Assembly: GCA_030180075.1 (NCBI GenBank)
Contig: JASNJN010000126.1
Span: 1-40,127, forward strand
Length of the DNA stretch: 40,127 bases
DNA from: Mikrocytos mackini
Lineage: Eukaryota > Endomyxa > Ascetosporea > Mikrocytida > Mikrocytiidae
Direction: 5' to 3'
The notes below the pieces were generated by a model. The model was not told the origin of the DNA. It was given only the letters and a program-made list of their open reading frames with translations, and searched no databases. The translations under genes and the position numbers were made by a program. This document shows, piece after piece, positions 21,435 to 30,089 of this stretch (positions within the stretch are counted from its first letter, which is position 1; every line of letters starts with the position of its first letter).

Positions 21435-21695
21435 TAAGGCCCGTTGAATTAGGTTGAAAATAATATTGCCACAAATTTCCTAAAATTGCCACAAAAAATA
21501 TTTTTTTTCGAAAAAATTTCTGAAAAGTTTTCGCGAGCAGCCCGTAGAAAATTTTTACGAAAAATATTTTTTGTGTAAATTTTCAAAAATTTGTTGGAGA
21601 ATTAGTTTTTTGTGGGAGAATTAGGTTTTTGTGGGAGAATTAGTTTTTTGTGGAAATTTTCAAAAAATTGTGGGGATTTTAAATCCAGCCTGTTA
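21435..21695. mobile_element. TA-flanked MITE (257 bp) inside the integrase gene
   Basis: The element is 21437-21693 with TA on both sides (21435-21436 and 21694-21695), the Tc1/mariner signature. The ends are imperfect inverted repeats (AGGCCCGTTGAATT against AGGCTGGATTTAAA). The interior has mirrored TTGCCACAAA/TTTGTGG motifs and a tandem array of about 20 bp (GAGAATTAGTTTTTTGTGG) at 21595-21655. The retrotransposon reading phase is the same on both sides when the insert and one TA are ignored, which supports these exact borders. Confidence 0.8.
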
Positions 21696-23736
21696 TGGCG
21701 TTGTTTATACTCTTCCCCTTTTCACATCGTAGGATGTTACCGATCGTAACCTTTATACGTTCGCTAATACTATTCGCCGTGGGGTTGTATGGCGAAGCGA
21801 ACAGGTGTTTGACCCCGATTCTTATAGTAAACTGTTTCATTTCTTTATTGGCGTATTGACGCCCATTGTCAGTTATTAATATTTGAGGTATTCCGTAGCG
21901 TTTGAACCATTCGGTTTTTAGGGTGTCAATAACGCTGTTTGCATCTATTACCTCAAGAACTTTGACAATGCTGTATCTAGAGAAGATATCGGTAATGATA
22001 ATTAGATGTATCTTACCGAATGAGCCGAATTCTATTAAATCAACTGGGCCATACAAATCGGACGATATTTTGTGATTAGGGTAGTCCGAGTTCATATAGC
22101 TGATTATTTGCCCCTCTTTTATCTGATTATGTTTGTTTATGGCGCATTTTAAACAGTCGCGGGATTTCTTTTCTATTTCTTTGTTGAAGTCTGCGAATGT
22201 GTAGAATTTTCGTAGTGTTTCCTTCATTTTAGAGGCACCTGGATGGCCGAGAAGTTGGTGAGTCCTATTTAGTAGTTCGGGAACTAAAGGAGCCGGGACA
22301 TAGAGGCGTTCTTTCTCGTCAAATGGGAGTAGGCATCCCTTTTCCATTTTCATCGTTATGTTGTTCGGTAGGGAAGTTGTATTTACCTTTTCGCTTATGT
22401 CTTTTAGCTGTATTAGTTGTATTGTGGTAGAAGTATTAATTCTTGATAAGTAATCAGCTGCCGTATTCGCTTTCCCCTCTATATGTGAAATTTCGTAGTC
22501 GTAGCCTCCCAGAAAGCTCTGCCACTTTTGTGCTCGGTGGTTGTTGGATGTAACAAAAGTTAGATTTCGATTGTCTGTCTTTATTGTTACTTTTCCAAGT
22601 CCTATTAGTGGTCTGAAGTATTCTAGGGACTTTATTATCGCTAGGGCCTCGCGCTCGATAACAGTTAGTTTTGTCTCGTTCTCTGAGAGCTTACGACTAA
22701 ATAATCTAACCAGTGAACTGTTTTGGGTTAAAATTCCAGCTATCCCGGTTCCACTGGCATCCGTAAATAGTTTGAAGCCTTTCGAAGGATCTGGTATTAA
22801 GAGCTCTTGATTTCGTTGGAGCTCTATTTTTATGCCATTAATCACTTCACTGTCCTCGGGGTTCCACCTTACAAGGTTTCCTTTCCCCTTTAACTTTGCT
22901 GTGATTGGCGTCAACAAGTCCGACAGTTTATAGATAAAAGGGCGATAGAAATTTATATACCCAATGAGCTTTCTCAACTCAGTTTTGTTTTTGGGTTTAA
23001 CCTCCAATTTGGATGAGTTTAGCTCAGTTAAGTCCGCCTTCTCTTCGCCTTGTTTTATTATTCTCCCGAGAAACCTGATTTCATCTGTAAAGAATATAGA
23101 CTTCTTTGCGTTTATCTTAATTTTGTTTTCTTTTGTCGTCTTAAGGATTTGGTTGAGCGTTTCGATGTGCTCTTGTTTGTTGTGCGTGGCAACTAAGATA
23201 TCGTCAAGGTAAATAAATACGTTTGGTATTTAGCCAAATAAACCCATCATTGCTCTTTGGAAACATTGTGGTGCTGTTGAGAGACCAAAGGGCATACGAG
23301 AGTACTCGAATTGGCCCATGGGTACGATAAAGCTTGTTAATGGGATTGATTGCTTTTCCATCAATATTTGGTGGTAGCCAGCAGACAAGTCCAGCTTTGA
23401 GAAGATCGTACAGTCTCTTAATCTCATAATGAGGTTCTCCACGTCTGGTAGAGGGAAATGGTCCGGGATCGTCGCTTTATTAACGTGTACGTAGTTGATG
23501 ACTAGACGACTTTCGCCATTCTTCTTAGGGACAAGGAAGGCCCGAGAACACACCGCTGAGTTGGACGGTCTAATAATTCCGTTGTTTAATAGTTCGTGGA
23601 TTATTTTGTTCAGCGTGTTGTATTGATCTGAATTACAGGGAATTGGTTTTATCCTGTAACTTAGGCAACGTAATTGTTCCCTTTTAATGCTTATTTTGTG
23701 TTCCATATCCGGGAAGCATCCTAGTTCGTTTGGCAA
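21679..23736 (-). pseudogene. Gypsy pol: reverse transcriptase, RNase H, integrase core
   Basis: One reading phase runs from about 23763 to 21696, broken only by a TAA at 23230-23232. 23736-23233 is the RT palm and fingers ('SRAFLVPKKNGE', 'LPDVENLIMRL', 'FSKLDLSAGYHQI' with the first catalytic Asp, 'FEYSRMPFGLSTAP'). The catalytic YLDD lies at 23200-23211, just after the stop. RNase H follows ('FKLFTDASGTGI', 'VIEREALAII', 'VTIKTDNRNL'). Next come the HHCC zinc-binding domain of integrase ('HQLLGHPGAS', 'CLKCAINK') and the DDE core ('ISSDLYGP', 'ILITDNGRQY', 'NSISERIKV'), all three acidic residues visible. The frame then enters the MITE. Upstream phase changes separate it from protease. All catalytic residues are retained, so inactivation is recent. 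Confidence 0.9.
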
Positions 23737-23766
23737 TGTTTTAATTTGTTGACTATTGCTATTTCA

Positions 23767-24282
23767 TCTATTGGGTTCGACTTTGTAACCATGGCATCGG
23801 TATTTCTGGGTGTTTCTGATTCCATCTGGTAGAAAGGCACCGAAAACTCAGGGAATTTGAGTTCAGAATTGGAATAAATTATGTCTGCTTTAGCTGAATT
23901 TAAGAAATCTTCCCCCCAGTATTAGCTCATCGTGCAGTTCGTCAGCAACGATAGCTGAAATTTTGTAAGCGTGATGATTGTCATCATCCGGGAATCGCAG
24001 TATTAGATCTGCTTCTGAATCATGTACAACTGTGGTTTTGTCTCCGTAAATTAGATGGTTACAAACACGGGATTTCTTTATAAGCTCAGCTGGGATACTA
24101 CTTCTTCTAACTATGCAGCGTGATGCGCCCGAATCGATGAGTGCAGTGATGTTTCTGTCTCCGTTGTTCAACGCAACTACAACTTGGGATTTGAGGGTAG
24201 ATGGTTGGAGTCGTATATTTTTATTTTCTTTATGAAGAAAATGGTTACGGTCGGCGTTTTCAGGGCTTCGATTTAAGGCTCT
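23767..24282 (-). pseudogene. Gypsy protease region
   Basis: An aspartic protease of the retropepsin type. The active site 'ALIDSGASRCIV' lies near 24115-24140, and 'DELILGG' is the second conserved block (ILG). A run of six Gs at about 23917-23922 changes the reading phase there. The downstream sequence stays open in the new phase until about 23745, where another phase change connects to RT. The upstream phase is continuous with the zinc knuckle at 24283-24324. Confidence 0.8.
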
Positions 24283-24425
24283 GCATTCCCTTGAGGAGTG
24301 GCCTTTAGATTTATGGTATTTGCACCACTGATTTCTTTTAAAGTCTCCTCTGCTACTATTGGCATAGTTACTTCTCTCGCCCTATTGCTGGATCTACCTC
24401 TATTACCTCGGTAACGATTCTGGTG
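24283..24425 (-). pseudogene. Gypsy nucleocapsid zinc knuckle region
   Basis: The minus strand of 24283-24324 encodes 'CKYHKSKGHSSREC', a C-x2-H-x4-H-x4-C knuckle in which the second Cys is His, a variant known in some gypsy elements. An Arg/Gly/Ser/Asn-rich linker joins it to gag. A TGA (24426-24428) and a phase change near 24385 separate it from the gag frame. Confidence 0.75.
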
Positions 24426-25148
24426 TCAGTGATTTTTATCGTGAGTAGGGACTGAATCAAACGGTCTACCGAAGTGATGGGTCATGAAATTTGATTCGTC
24501 AATTTTGGTTGCGAGTTGTTCGATCGTTGTGGATGGAAGTACTGTAACTATTTTTCTCATGTCGGCCGGCAATGCTTTTATGAATCCTTCGAAAAGCTCT
24601 CGTTCGCTGAGCTGATCATTCTCCTTTACTGTGTAGTTAGCCAGGGTTTGGAGATTTCTAAGCTCTACCACGAAGCTACTAACACTTTGAAAGCCCGACA
24701 ACTTAAGCTGGGACATTCTCTGTTTATAGAGGAAGAAATGGCTTTCCGGAAAGAATTTCTCTCGCAATGCTATAAATGCAGTACTAAGTATTGTGATTCC
24801 TTCGATTCGCGGATATAGGCTCGCGTCAAGGGCAAGCTTAAGGGCCGACAAGGAATGGGCTTGATCCCACTCGTTAGTGTCGCTTATGACTCGAAACTGT
24901 TCGATAAATCCAGGAACAGATTCTGGACTAGAGTTCGCGCTGAGAACGGGGAGAGTCACTGAAGGTCCTTTTATGGTCTTGTTCGAGATGCTGAAAGTGA
25001 TTTGAGTGCTGATACGCGAAACATTTGACTTTGGTCTTTCAGCCTCTGAACTTTGGTTTTGATGATGTAAACTGCCCTTGTTACCTTTCGTTGACAGGTT
25101 TGGTTCGTCTGAGGAGCTGAACCCCCACAAAGAGCCACATGAATTCAT
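24426..25148 (-). CDS. Gypsy gag capsid-like protein
   Basis: 240 codons from the first ATG after the 5' terminal repeat. Residues 1-70 are Ser/Asn-rich and disordered-looking. Residues about 75-215 resemble the retrotransposon gag (capsid) fold: 'VPGFIEQFRVISDTNEWD', 'KLALDASLYPRIEG', 'LREKFFPESHFFLYKQRMSQLKLSG', 'SVSSFVVELRNLQTLANY' and 'ERELFEGFIKALPADMRKIV'. This is the usual alpha-helical capsid with its QxxG-like 'QLKLSG' and 'F..GL/FIKALP' motifs. It ends at a TGA after which the same phase stays open for a stretch, so the stop may be an inactivating mutation. The capsid part itself is intact. Confidence 0.85.
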   Translation of the reverse strand: MNSCGSLWGFSSSDEPNLSTKGNKGSLHHQNQSSEAERPKSNVSRISTQITFSISNKTIKGPSVTLPVLSANSSPESVPGFIEQFRVISDTNEWDQAHSLSALKLALDASLYPRIEGITILSTAFIALREKFFPESHFFLYKQRMSQLKLSGFQSVSSFVVELRNLQTLANYTVKENDQLSERELFEGFIKALPADMRKIVTVLPSTTIEQLATKIDESNFMTHHFGRPFDSVPTHDKNH

Positions 25149-25182
25149 GATGACCTAATTTGTAAAATTTTACTTTTGATAT

Positions 25183-25222
25183 TATTAACACCGTGGATAC
25201 TTAATTATTACAGGTTATCACA
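25183..25222 (-). repeat. 5' terminal repeat of the gypsy element (40 bp)
   Basis: Exact copy of 21035-21074. On the minus strand it reads TGTGATAACC...GGTGTTAATA. The gag ATG is only 34 nt downstream, so even the full 5' LTR plus leader cannot exceed about 74 nt. Confidence 0.85.
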
Positions 25223-25742
25223 GAAGTCCCTACAAAAAAAATTAATTCCCTTATCTAATAAATGCTCCGCTTCGCTTCGCACGACCAGGTTTGGTAAATA
25301 GATTTTTATGATTTTTGACTTAAATTTCGCGAAACCGGCCCCACAACGACCGAAACACACATAGCAGGTTGGTAATGTTCTAAAAGACCGTAAAAAGACA
25401 TTAAGAATTTTTAATAATAAACAGATTTTTCAAAAATTGTTGTGTGAAAATACGTTCCACGGATTAATCTTATATTTTTAAATTTTTAAAATAATTTCCT
25501 GGATTATTTAGGCTATCTTTGTCTCTAATTTTCATGTGTCGCACCTATATTCAAAGATTAATTAATTTACCTGTCCAGGATTCGATTCTAAAACAAAATT
25601 TTTTCGGATAATTTTTTAAAAAATAAAAATCTTTAAAAACTTCCACATTCACTAAATTTTCACTTAGGCCATAATAAAGGAAGCTAAAGCCAACAAACAC
25701 CACACAGTTACCCAACAAAACACAACAAATATATCTACGAAA
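25223..25742. other. Intergenic region upstream of the 292-aa gene
   Basis: No reading frame or repeat of note. The last 60 bases are C/A-rich and pyrimidine-poor (ACAAACACCACACAG...), unlike the T-rich flanks, and probably form the 5' leader of the gene at 25743. I cannot assign a promoter motif. Confidence 0.4.
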
Positions 25743-26621
25743 ATGATATCTTACATTCCATATGCTATCTTTTTAGCACTCACCCACCATATGAGAATGA
25801 GCAGCACAAATCCTACCTCATTTGGTTTCAATTTCAGAGTCTCCTTCATGAGTTGGAGAAAAACAGAAAAGACAACAAAGATTTATCTTTGTGTGATTAG
25901 TGGACCACAGGGAGTCAAGGACAATATTCATATGATTAATAGGGGAGGAACGACTAATCAAGGAAGACAGAACAAAGAGATCGATTTAACGAAGCTCGAG
26001 TCTAGGTCTTTCTTTTTTGAGTCGCAAGAACTTGATAATAGCGCGTTGAATGATTTATACGTAAAATCTTGGGGAAGAGATGCAAGCAATATTTCGGAAA
26101 ACGTTACCCGAGCCATGAGCTTGAAGGATATCAAAGAGAACTCTAACAAAGGGCCTGGTAAATTACAAGACTCTCTCCACCACGGCCTTACGACAAACCA
26201 TTTCAGTTTAGGAGATCTTTGTGGGTTTTCAGACGAAAATTATAATTTCGAGGTTTATTTGGGTATCAAAGAGAAATCTGAGGGAGTTCAAAATATTCAT
26301 TACGTCTATGGATTGCTGAGCAAAGGAGATAATTACCAGTCCTATTTCGGCGATTATAAGGAGAAGCAGATTAAGACAATGTCTAAGTTCACAGTTGCCT
26401 TGGGGAAGGAATTGGATAAACTCGAACTGCCAGATGATCACCCTAAGAAGAGAAAAGGGGACAATAACAACGGCAAAACCAAGGAATTAGTCATTGTTGG
26501 TGTAGGGATTTTGGCGGCAGTTATAATTCTTTCTATTTGTTTTTTCATTGTTTTAAGAACAACAAAGAAAAACAAAGCGAAGAAAAGTCTCTGGAAGAAA
26601 ATAAGTCGTAGAAGTAAATAA
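25743..26621 (+). CDS. Putative type I membrane or secreted protein, 292 aa, family unknown
   Basis: The ATG at 25743 follows an A-rich context (ACGAAA). Residues 1-16 (start 'MISYIPYAIFLAL') look like a weak signal peptide or N-terminal anchor. The lumenal/extracellular part (about 20-245) is hydrophilic with a Lys/Asp/Asn-rich C-terminal half ('PDDHPKKRKGDNNNGK'). Residues about 249-271 ('LVIVGVGILAAVIILSICFF') form a clear transmembrane helix, followed by a 21-residue, very basic cytosolic tail ('KKNKAKKSLWKKISRRSK') that fits the positive-inside rule. I recognise no family. The layout suggests a single-pass surface or endomembrane protein. It is well away from transposon sequence and its frame is clean, so I regard it as a real host gene. 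Confidence 0.7.
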   Translation: MISYIPYAIFLALTHHMRMSSTNPTSFGFNFRVSFMSWRKTEKTTKIYLCVISGPQGVKDNIHMINRGGTTNQGRQNKEIDLTKLESRSFFFESQELDNSALNDLYVKSWGRDASNISENVTRAMSLKDIKENSNKGPGKLQDSLHHGLTTNHFSLGDLCGFSDENYNFEVYLGIKEKSEGVQNIHYVYGLLSKGDNYQSYFGDYKEKQIKTMSKFTVALGKELDKLELPDDHPKKRKGDNNNGKTKELVIVGVGILAAVIILSICFFIVLRTTKKNKAKKSLWKKISRRSK

Positions 26622-26823
26622 ACTATTGTTGAAGAAGATATTTGAATAGATATTATAATTGTAAGAGATATAATTTTTGTGATTCAAAAATAAATTTCAT
26701 CTTTTACAAAATGGAATGTAATAAACCAGTATACAAATTAAACATTTTTGATCGTATTTATAAATCAATATTATAAAACTTAGTTTGTATATGTTATCTA
26801 ACTAAATCTAACAAATAATTTAC

Positions 26824-27226
26824 ATGAAAATTAAATCAACTCCACGTAAAACCTCCATAATAAGTGCAAGAAACAAGCTTTCCAGCACTTCAAAAGTAAA
26901 CAACAGAGACACAAACTTATCGTTTCTTGACGACAACAGCCAAAGTATTTAGTCCAAAAGATTTCATTTATGAGAACGAGAATTTCAGGCAAAAGGCAAA
27001 CGATAATAAATCCAGTTCATTCATTCCCAAATACAAAAGCAACACTTCGGGAAACATAATCAATTTGCTACAGAGATTAGGGTTGCATGAGTACATTCCA
27101 AACTTTACAGAACACGCAATTAGTCTTTCCAATGTATCTTATTTAACCGAAAAAGACTTCGAATTATTAATCCCAAAATTAGGCCCTAGAAGATATTTTA
27201 TGGCCAATGTAAATAAATACAATTGA
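26824..27226 (+). CDS. Small SAM-domain protein; intron or frameshift near 26922-26952
   Basis: The C-terminal part contains a sterile alpha motif: 'NIINLLQRLGLHEYIPNFTE', 'SYLTEKDFELL' and 'LGPRRYFMANV' reproduce the five-helix SAM pattern (helix 5 starting at LGPR). Its frame is open from 26900 but has no ATG before the domain. An ATG at 26824 opens a different phase (basic, Ser/Thr-rich, about 42 codons to a TAG). The phases join exactly if 26922-26952 (GTTTCT...TATTTAG, 31 nt) is removed as a mini-intron, giving about 123 aa. The donor is not a strong GTAAGT-type site, so a one-base error or mutation is the alternative. SAM domains mediate protein-protein or RNA binding; the partner here is unknown. 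Confidence 0.65.
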
Positions 27227-28043
27227 AATACATGTACGTAAAAATGCCATCTGGTTTTAAAAGTTGAATAATAGTTTACTTTGTTTATTTTCGTTTAAAG
27301 AAGTTTGGAATATCTTTTATGTATTTATGTGTTTTAGTGAAAGTGGTTGAAATGAGAGAGTTAGAGAAGTTTTTTGTGTTTGTGTAGTAGTCTTTTAGTT
27401 TAAGAAAAGTAGCTTTTGTTTGTGTATAAATTCCCAAATAAAATAGATGTTTCAAGGCAAAACTTTATGTAAAGTTGTTTTTAGGGTTTATAATAATCGT
27501 ATGGATCGACATTTGGTGCAATGTAACTTGAAGTAACATCTTTTTTGTCCACGTTTATTTAGACTTATCATTGTTTAAATCAAACATGATGGTGAGAACG
27601 GAAGTTTATGAAGAGTGATTTGTCATCGGCAGAATATTGATGTAATTAGGCTGTAAAGTGGAAATTGAGGTTGTTATTTGTCTCAATTTCACTTTTGATC
27701 AGAACATGATATTTTGTGTTTTATACTCTTTTAAGCGTAATATCAAACAAGAAAGGACGTATGGGACTATTAAGTTATACTTGTTTATTTCCGCGCACAT
27801 ATATATACACTTGTTGGTCTTTACCAGTTCCTCGTCACTAAAACTTTGTAGATATCCAGAACAACGAAATATAGAGCAATATTTTGTTGGTATCATAAAC
27901 TGGCTGCTGTAACTGTATTGAATGATATATACTCTTTTATAAGTTCAGTAAAGACCAGGTGTAAAGGAAGGAAAGATGCGTGTTCCTGTTGAAGCTGTAA
28001 TGAAAAACTCTTCGCTTTCAAATTGCGTGTAGTATTTAGGCAA
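27227..28043. other. Intergenic region, nothing recognised
   Basis: Reading frames of up to 84 codons here lack any domain and overlap frames on the other strand. No terminal repeats seen. Confidence 0.4.
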
Positions 28044-28346
28044 ATAATGATCGAATTTTAAAGACATTTTTAATACAATTTATGAATCAATAATGGTTTT
28101 ATTCAAGGTTTTACATAGATTTGAGTTGTTTTTGTTATTCATTTCGCCCATGACAACAAAATCGTACATTTTTGCTGCAAAATTTAACTTTTCAAAAAAA
28201 ATTTCACCCAATTTTGGTAGTATTTTCCGAAAAACCATCAGATCGCTTGCAAAAGAAGTCAAACATGTTAGTTTTGCTCTAGAACGTTATTTACAATTCA
28301 ATTAAACAAAAAAAATGTCTTTAAAATTTGATCATAATTTGGGTTT
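28044..28346. mobile_element. Hairpin-forming MITE-like element
   Basis: The left end AATAATGATCGAATTTTAAAGACATTTTT is mirrored at the right by AAAAAATGTCTTTAAAATTTGATCATAATTT, an inverted repeat of about 28 bp with two mismatches, about 300 bp apart. It has no recognised coding content. The flanks both carry TTCGCTTTCAAATT as a direct repeat (about 28013 and 28359), slightly outside the inverted ends. Confidence 0.6.
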
Positions 28347-29196
28347 GTATATTTCGCTTTCAAATTTAATTTTGTTAAAATCAAACAACCACTCACTTGC
28401 CATAGCAGTGCTTAAAAGGCCCATAAATATCGCACCGATCATGTTTACACTCTATTTACAAGACCAGTCCATATAACTTACATTTACATCCGATTGCCCA
28501 TCATTTGAACTTCATCTCTTTTCTACACATCAAGCGATCACTATCTACACCAACAAGCAATACAACAACGCCTTATTATTTCACATATCCATAGTAAAGG
28601 CATGGTCGCCTTTAGTCAGCACATAGGAAACTTGAATCGGTCAATTCGACTGTTTCTTTCACTCCCACACATTAATCATTCTAAAAGAACAACCAACTAA
28701 TTCCTCAGCCCATTTACCTACAATGCAAAATAAATTAGACTTCATCTAATCTATTTAAACCCACTTTTTCAATGATACTCTGGTTTATTGTTTGCTTGGT
28801 TACAAATGTGTTCTATGTTTATTTATTGGGATAAGAACATTCAACCGATTACTAGGTGTTCTATTTTGGGATAAAATGTGAATATTAGAACAATAGAATA
28901 CTAAATTAAAGTAATAGTGTATTGAAAATCAAATAAAAACTTTATATTAACATTCATTTTACTAGAGTTTAACCATAATTATTGTGAATGTTCTACATTT
29001 TACTTAATAATTTACAATCTTAAATTATCATGGGTTATATAAATTTCTAACTCAATTACTTGTTTTGTAAAACGTTAATTTGTTAAATTATGACTCAAAA
29101 ATCGCTAAATTGTAATAATTAAAACTCATATTTTTCTTATCTAACCATTTAATATCCATAATAAAATTTTACCAATCATATTTATACAATTATTTA
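28347..29196. other. Intergenic region downstream of the 214-aa gene
   Basis: AT-rich, with no reading frame, RNA gene or repeat that I can support. Confidence 0.4.
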
Positions 29197-29841
29197 TTAT
29201 ATTTCCACATTTTCATAATTTAAATCCTCAAAATCAAATATTTTCCTGCTTTTATAAATCCAAAACAATAATCCCGCACCAATTCCTATTATTATAATCA
29301 CCAAAAACAACAAGAAATATTTAAAAGTTTTATCGTTGTCAATTGGGTTATCTTTTATTTTCTTTATAAGCGATTCAAAGACTTCAGGAGCGTCATTGTC
29401 TACTATAAAAGAACACATGTACGCTTTTAAATCAATATTACTTGTAACCAAAGAAGTTTTATCCTCTTCACTGTAAGAGTAAATTAATTGGAACGTAAAT
29501 GCAACAACCTGCCAAACATAAGTCTTGTTGTTGTCTTCTTCTTTACCCTTTAAGTCAGTGAATTTGAAACTTGTGGTCTTATACTCAGAGTAAGTTTCGT
29601 TGATCAATACTTTAAGGTCGGGGTTGTTAGATCTGTAGTTTGTATTGGCGTAAATAAATGTGGCTTCGGAATTGCCCTTTAGAATTTTGACCGTGTAAAG
29701 TGGATTGCTGACGTTTTGTCTATCTAGGGTAGGATTACAGATAATATAGAAGGTGTCAGTATCCCCTGGATTTACCGAAGTGGTAATTGTAGCAGAGGCA
29801 ACGGTGTATAGGATTGAAAGAGAAACAAGAAATTTGAACAT
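29197..29841 (-). CDS. Type I membrane protein, 214 aa, family unknown
   Basis: Residues 1-17 ('MFKFLVSLSILYTVASA') are a canonical cleavable signal peptide with an Ala-x-Ala site. The ectodomain (18-174) is beta-rich in appearance, has three Cys-containing positions and several N-glycosylation sequons ('NVS', 'NET', 'NKT'). Residues about 175-196 ('YFLLFLVIIIIGIGAGLLFWIY') span the membrane, followed by KSRK and a short acidic tail with a Tyr ('FDFEDLNYENVEI') that could serve as a sorting signal. No domain recognised. It is transcribed away from the tRNA 160 bp upstream. The clean frame and textbook topology support a real gene. Confidence 0.75.
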   Translation of the reverse strand: MFKFLVSLSILYTVASATITTSVNPGDTDTFYIICNPTLDRQNVSNPLYTVKILKGNSEATFIYANTNYRSNNPDLKVLINETYSEYKTTSFKFTDLKGKEEDNNKTYVWQVVAFTFQLIYSYSEEDKTSLVTSNIDLKAYMCSFIVDNDAPEVFESLIKKIKDNPIDNDKTFKYFLLFLVIIIIGIGAGLLFWIYKSRKIFDFEDLNYENVEI

Positions 29842-30003
29842 GGTTTTGAAATTAAAAACAAAAACTTGTACAAGTAATTTAATTTATTATTTATGAATTT
29901 AAATATGCGTGTATTCCTCTAAACCAAATTCTGTGGTTTGTTGTGTAAATATTTTAGTAAAACTTTTACAACAAAGACTTTACAAGGGCAACATTTAAGC
30001 TTA
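29842..30003. promoter_or_regulatory. Divergent intergenic region between the 214-aa gene and the tRNA
   Basis: 162 bp that must hold the promoter of the minus-strand gene and the 5' flank of the tRNA. It contains the palindrome CTTGTACAAG near 29864-29873, just upstream of the 214-aa gene's ATG. I cannot assign binding factors. Confidence 0.35.
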
Positions 30004-30076
30004 AGTTCTGTGGCAAAGCGGTTAATGCGTCTGATTTAAGCTCGGAAGATCGCCGGTTCGATCCCGGCCAGAACTA
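30004..30076 (+). tRNA. tRNA with anticodon UAA (leucine) but a short variable loop
   Basis: 73 nt fold as a full cloverleaf: 7-bp acceptor stem AGTTCTG/CAGAACT with A73, U8, a D arm closed by GCA/TGC with AGCGGTTA loop and GG, anticodon stem TCTGA/TCGGA (one G-U pair) with loop TTTAAGC, a 5-nt variable loop AGATC, and a perfect T arm GCCGG/CCGGC with loop TTCGATC. U33 is followed by anticodon TAA, which reads UUA. The RNA polymerase III boxes are intact (A box TGGCAAAGCGG 30011-30021; B box GGTTCGATCCC 30055-30065). No intron. The D arm, G37 and A73 look leucine-like, but eukaryotic cytosolic tRNA-Leu normally has a long (class II) variable arm, which is missing here. Parts of the anticodon arm also resemble arginine tRNAs. 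Confidence 0.9.
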
Positions 30077-30089
30077 TTTTTAATTTTTT
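30077..30089 (+). terminator. RNA polymerase III terminator of the tRNA
   Basis: TTTTT begins at the base directly after the discriminator (30077-30081), and a second run TTTTTT follows at 30084-30089. This is the usual pol III termination signal. Confidence 0.8.

Larger units (their letters stand above)
21035..25222 (-). mobile_element. Ty3/gypsy LTR retrotransposon with ultrashort terminal repeats
   Basis: A nearly complete element on the minus strand runs 5' repeat (25222-25183), gag, protease, reverse transcriptase, RNase H, integrase, 3' repeat (21074-21035). The RT-RNaseH-IN order identifies Ty3/gypsy (Metaviridae). Internal length is about 4.1 kb including a 257-bp MITE. Only 34 nt separate the 5' repeat from the gag ATG. 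I find no TGG-type tRNA primer-binding site, but a purine tract lies directly before the 3' repeat. Lesions are an in-frame TGA at the end of the gag frame (24426-24428), frame changes near 24385, 23920 and 23750, an in-frame TAA in RT (23230-23232) and the MITE in integrase. It is therefore defective but recent. No target duplication is seen outside the repeats. Confidence 0.9.

Noticed and set aside
24426-24428. Programmed readthrough of the gag TGA
   Set aside because: Several other frame breaks follow within 700 bp, so a simple inactivating mutation is more likely; no pseudoknot-like signal was evident.
27658-27912. 84-codon plus-strand frame
   Set aside because: It is mirrored by a 65-codon frame on the other strand, has no domain or signal features, and its composition is like intergenic DNA.
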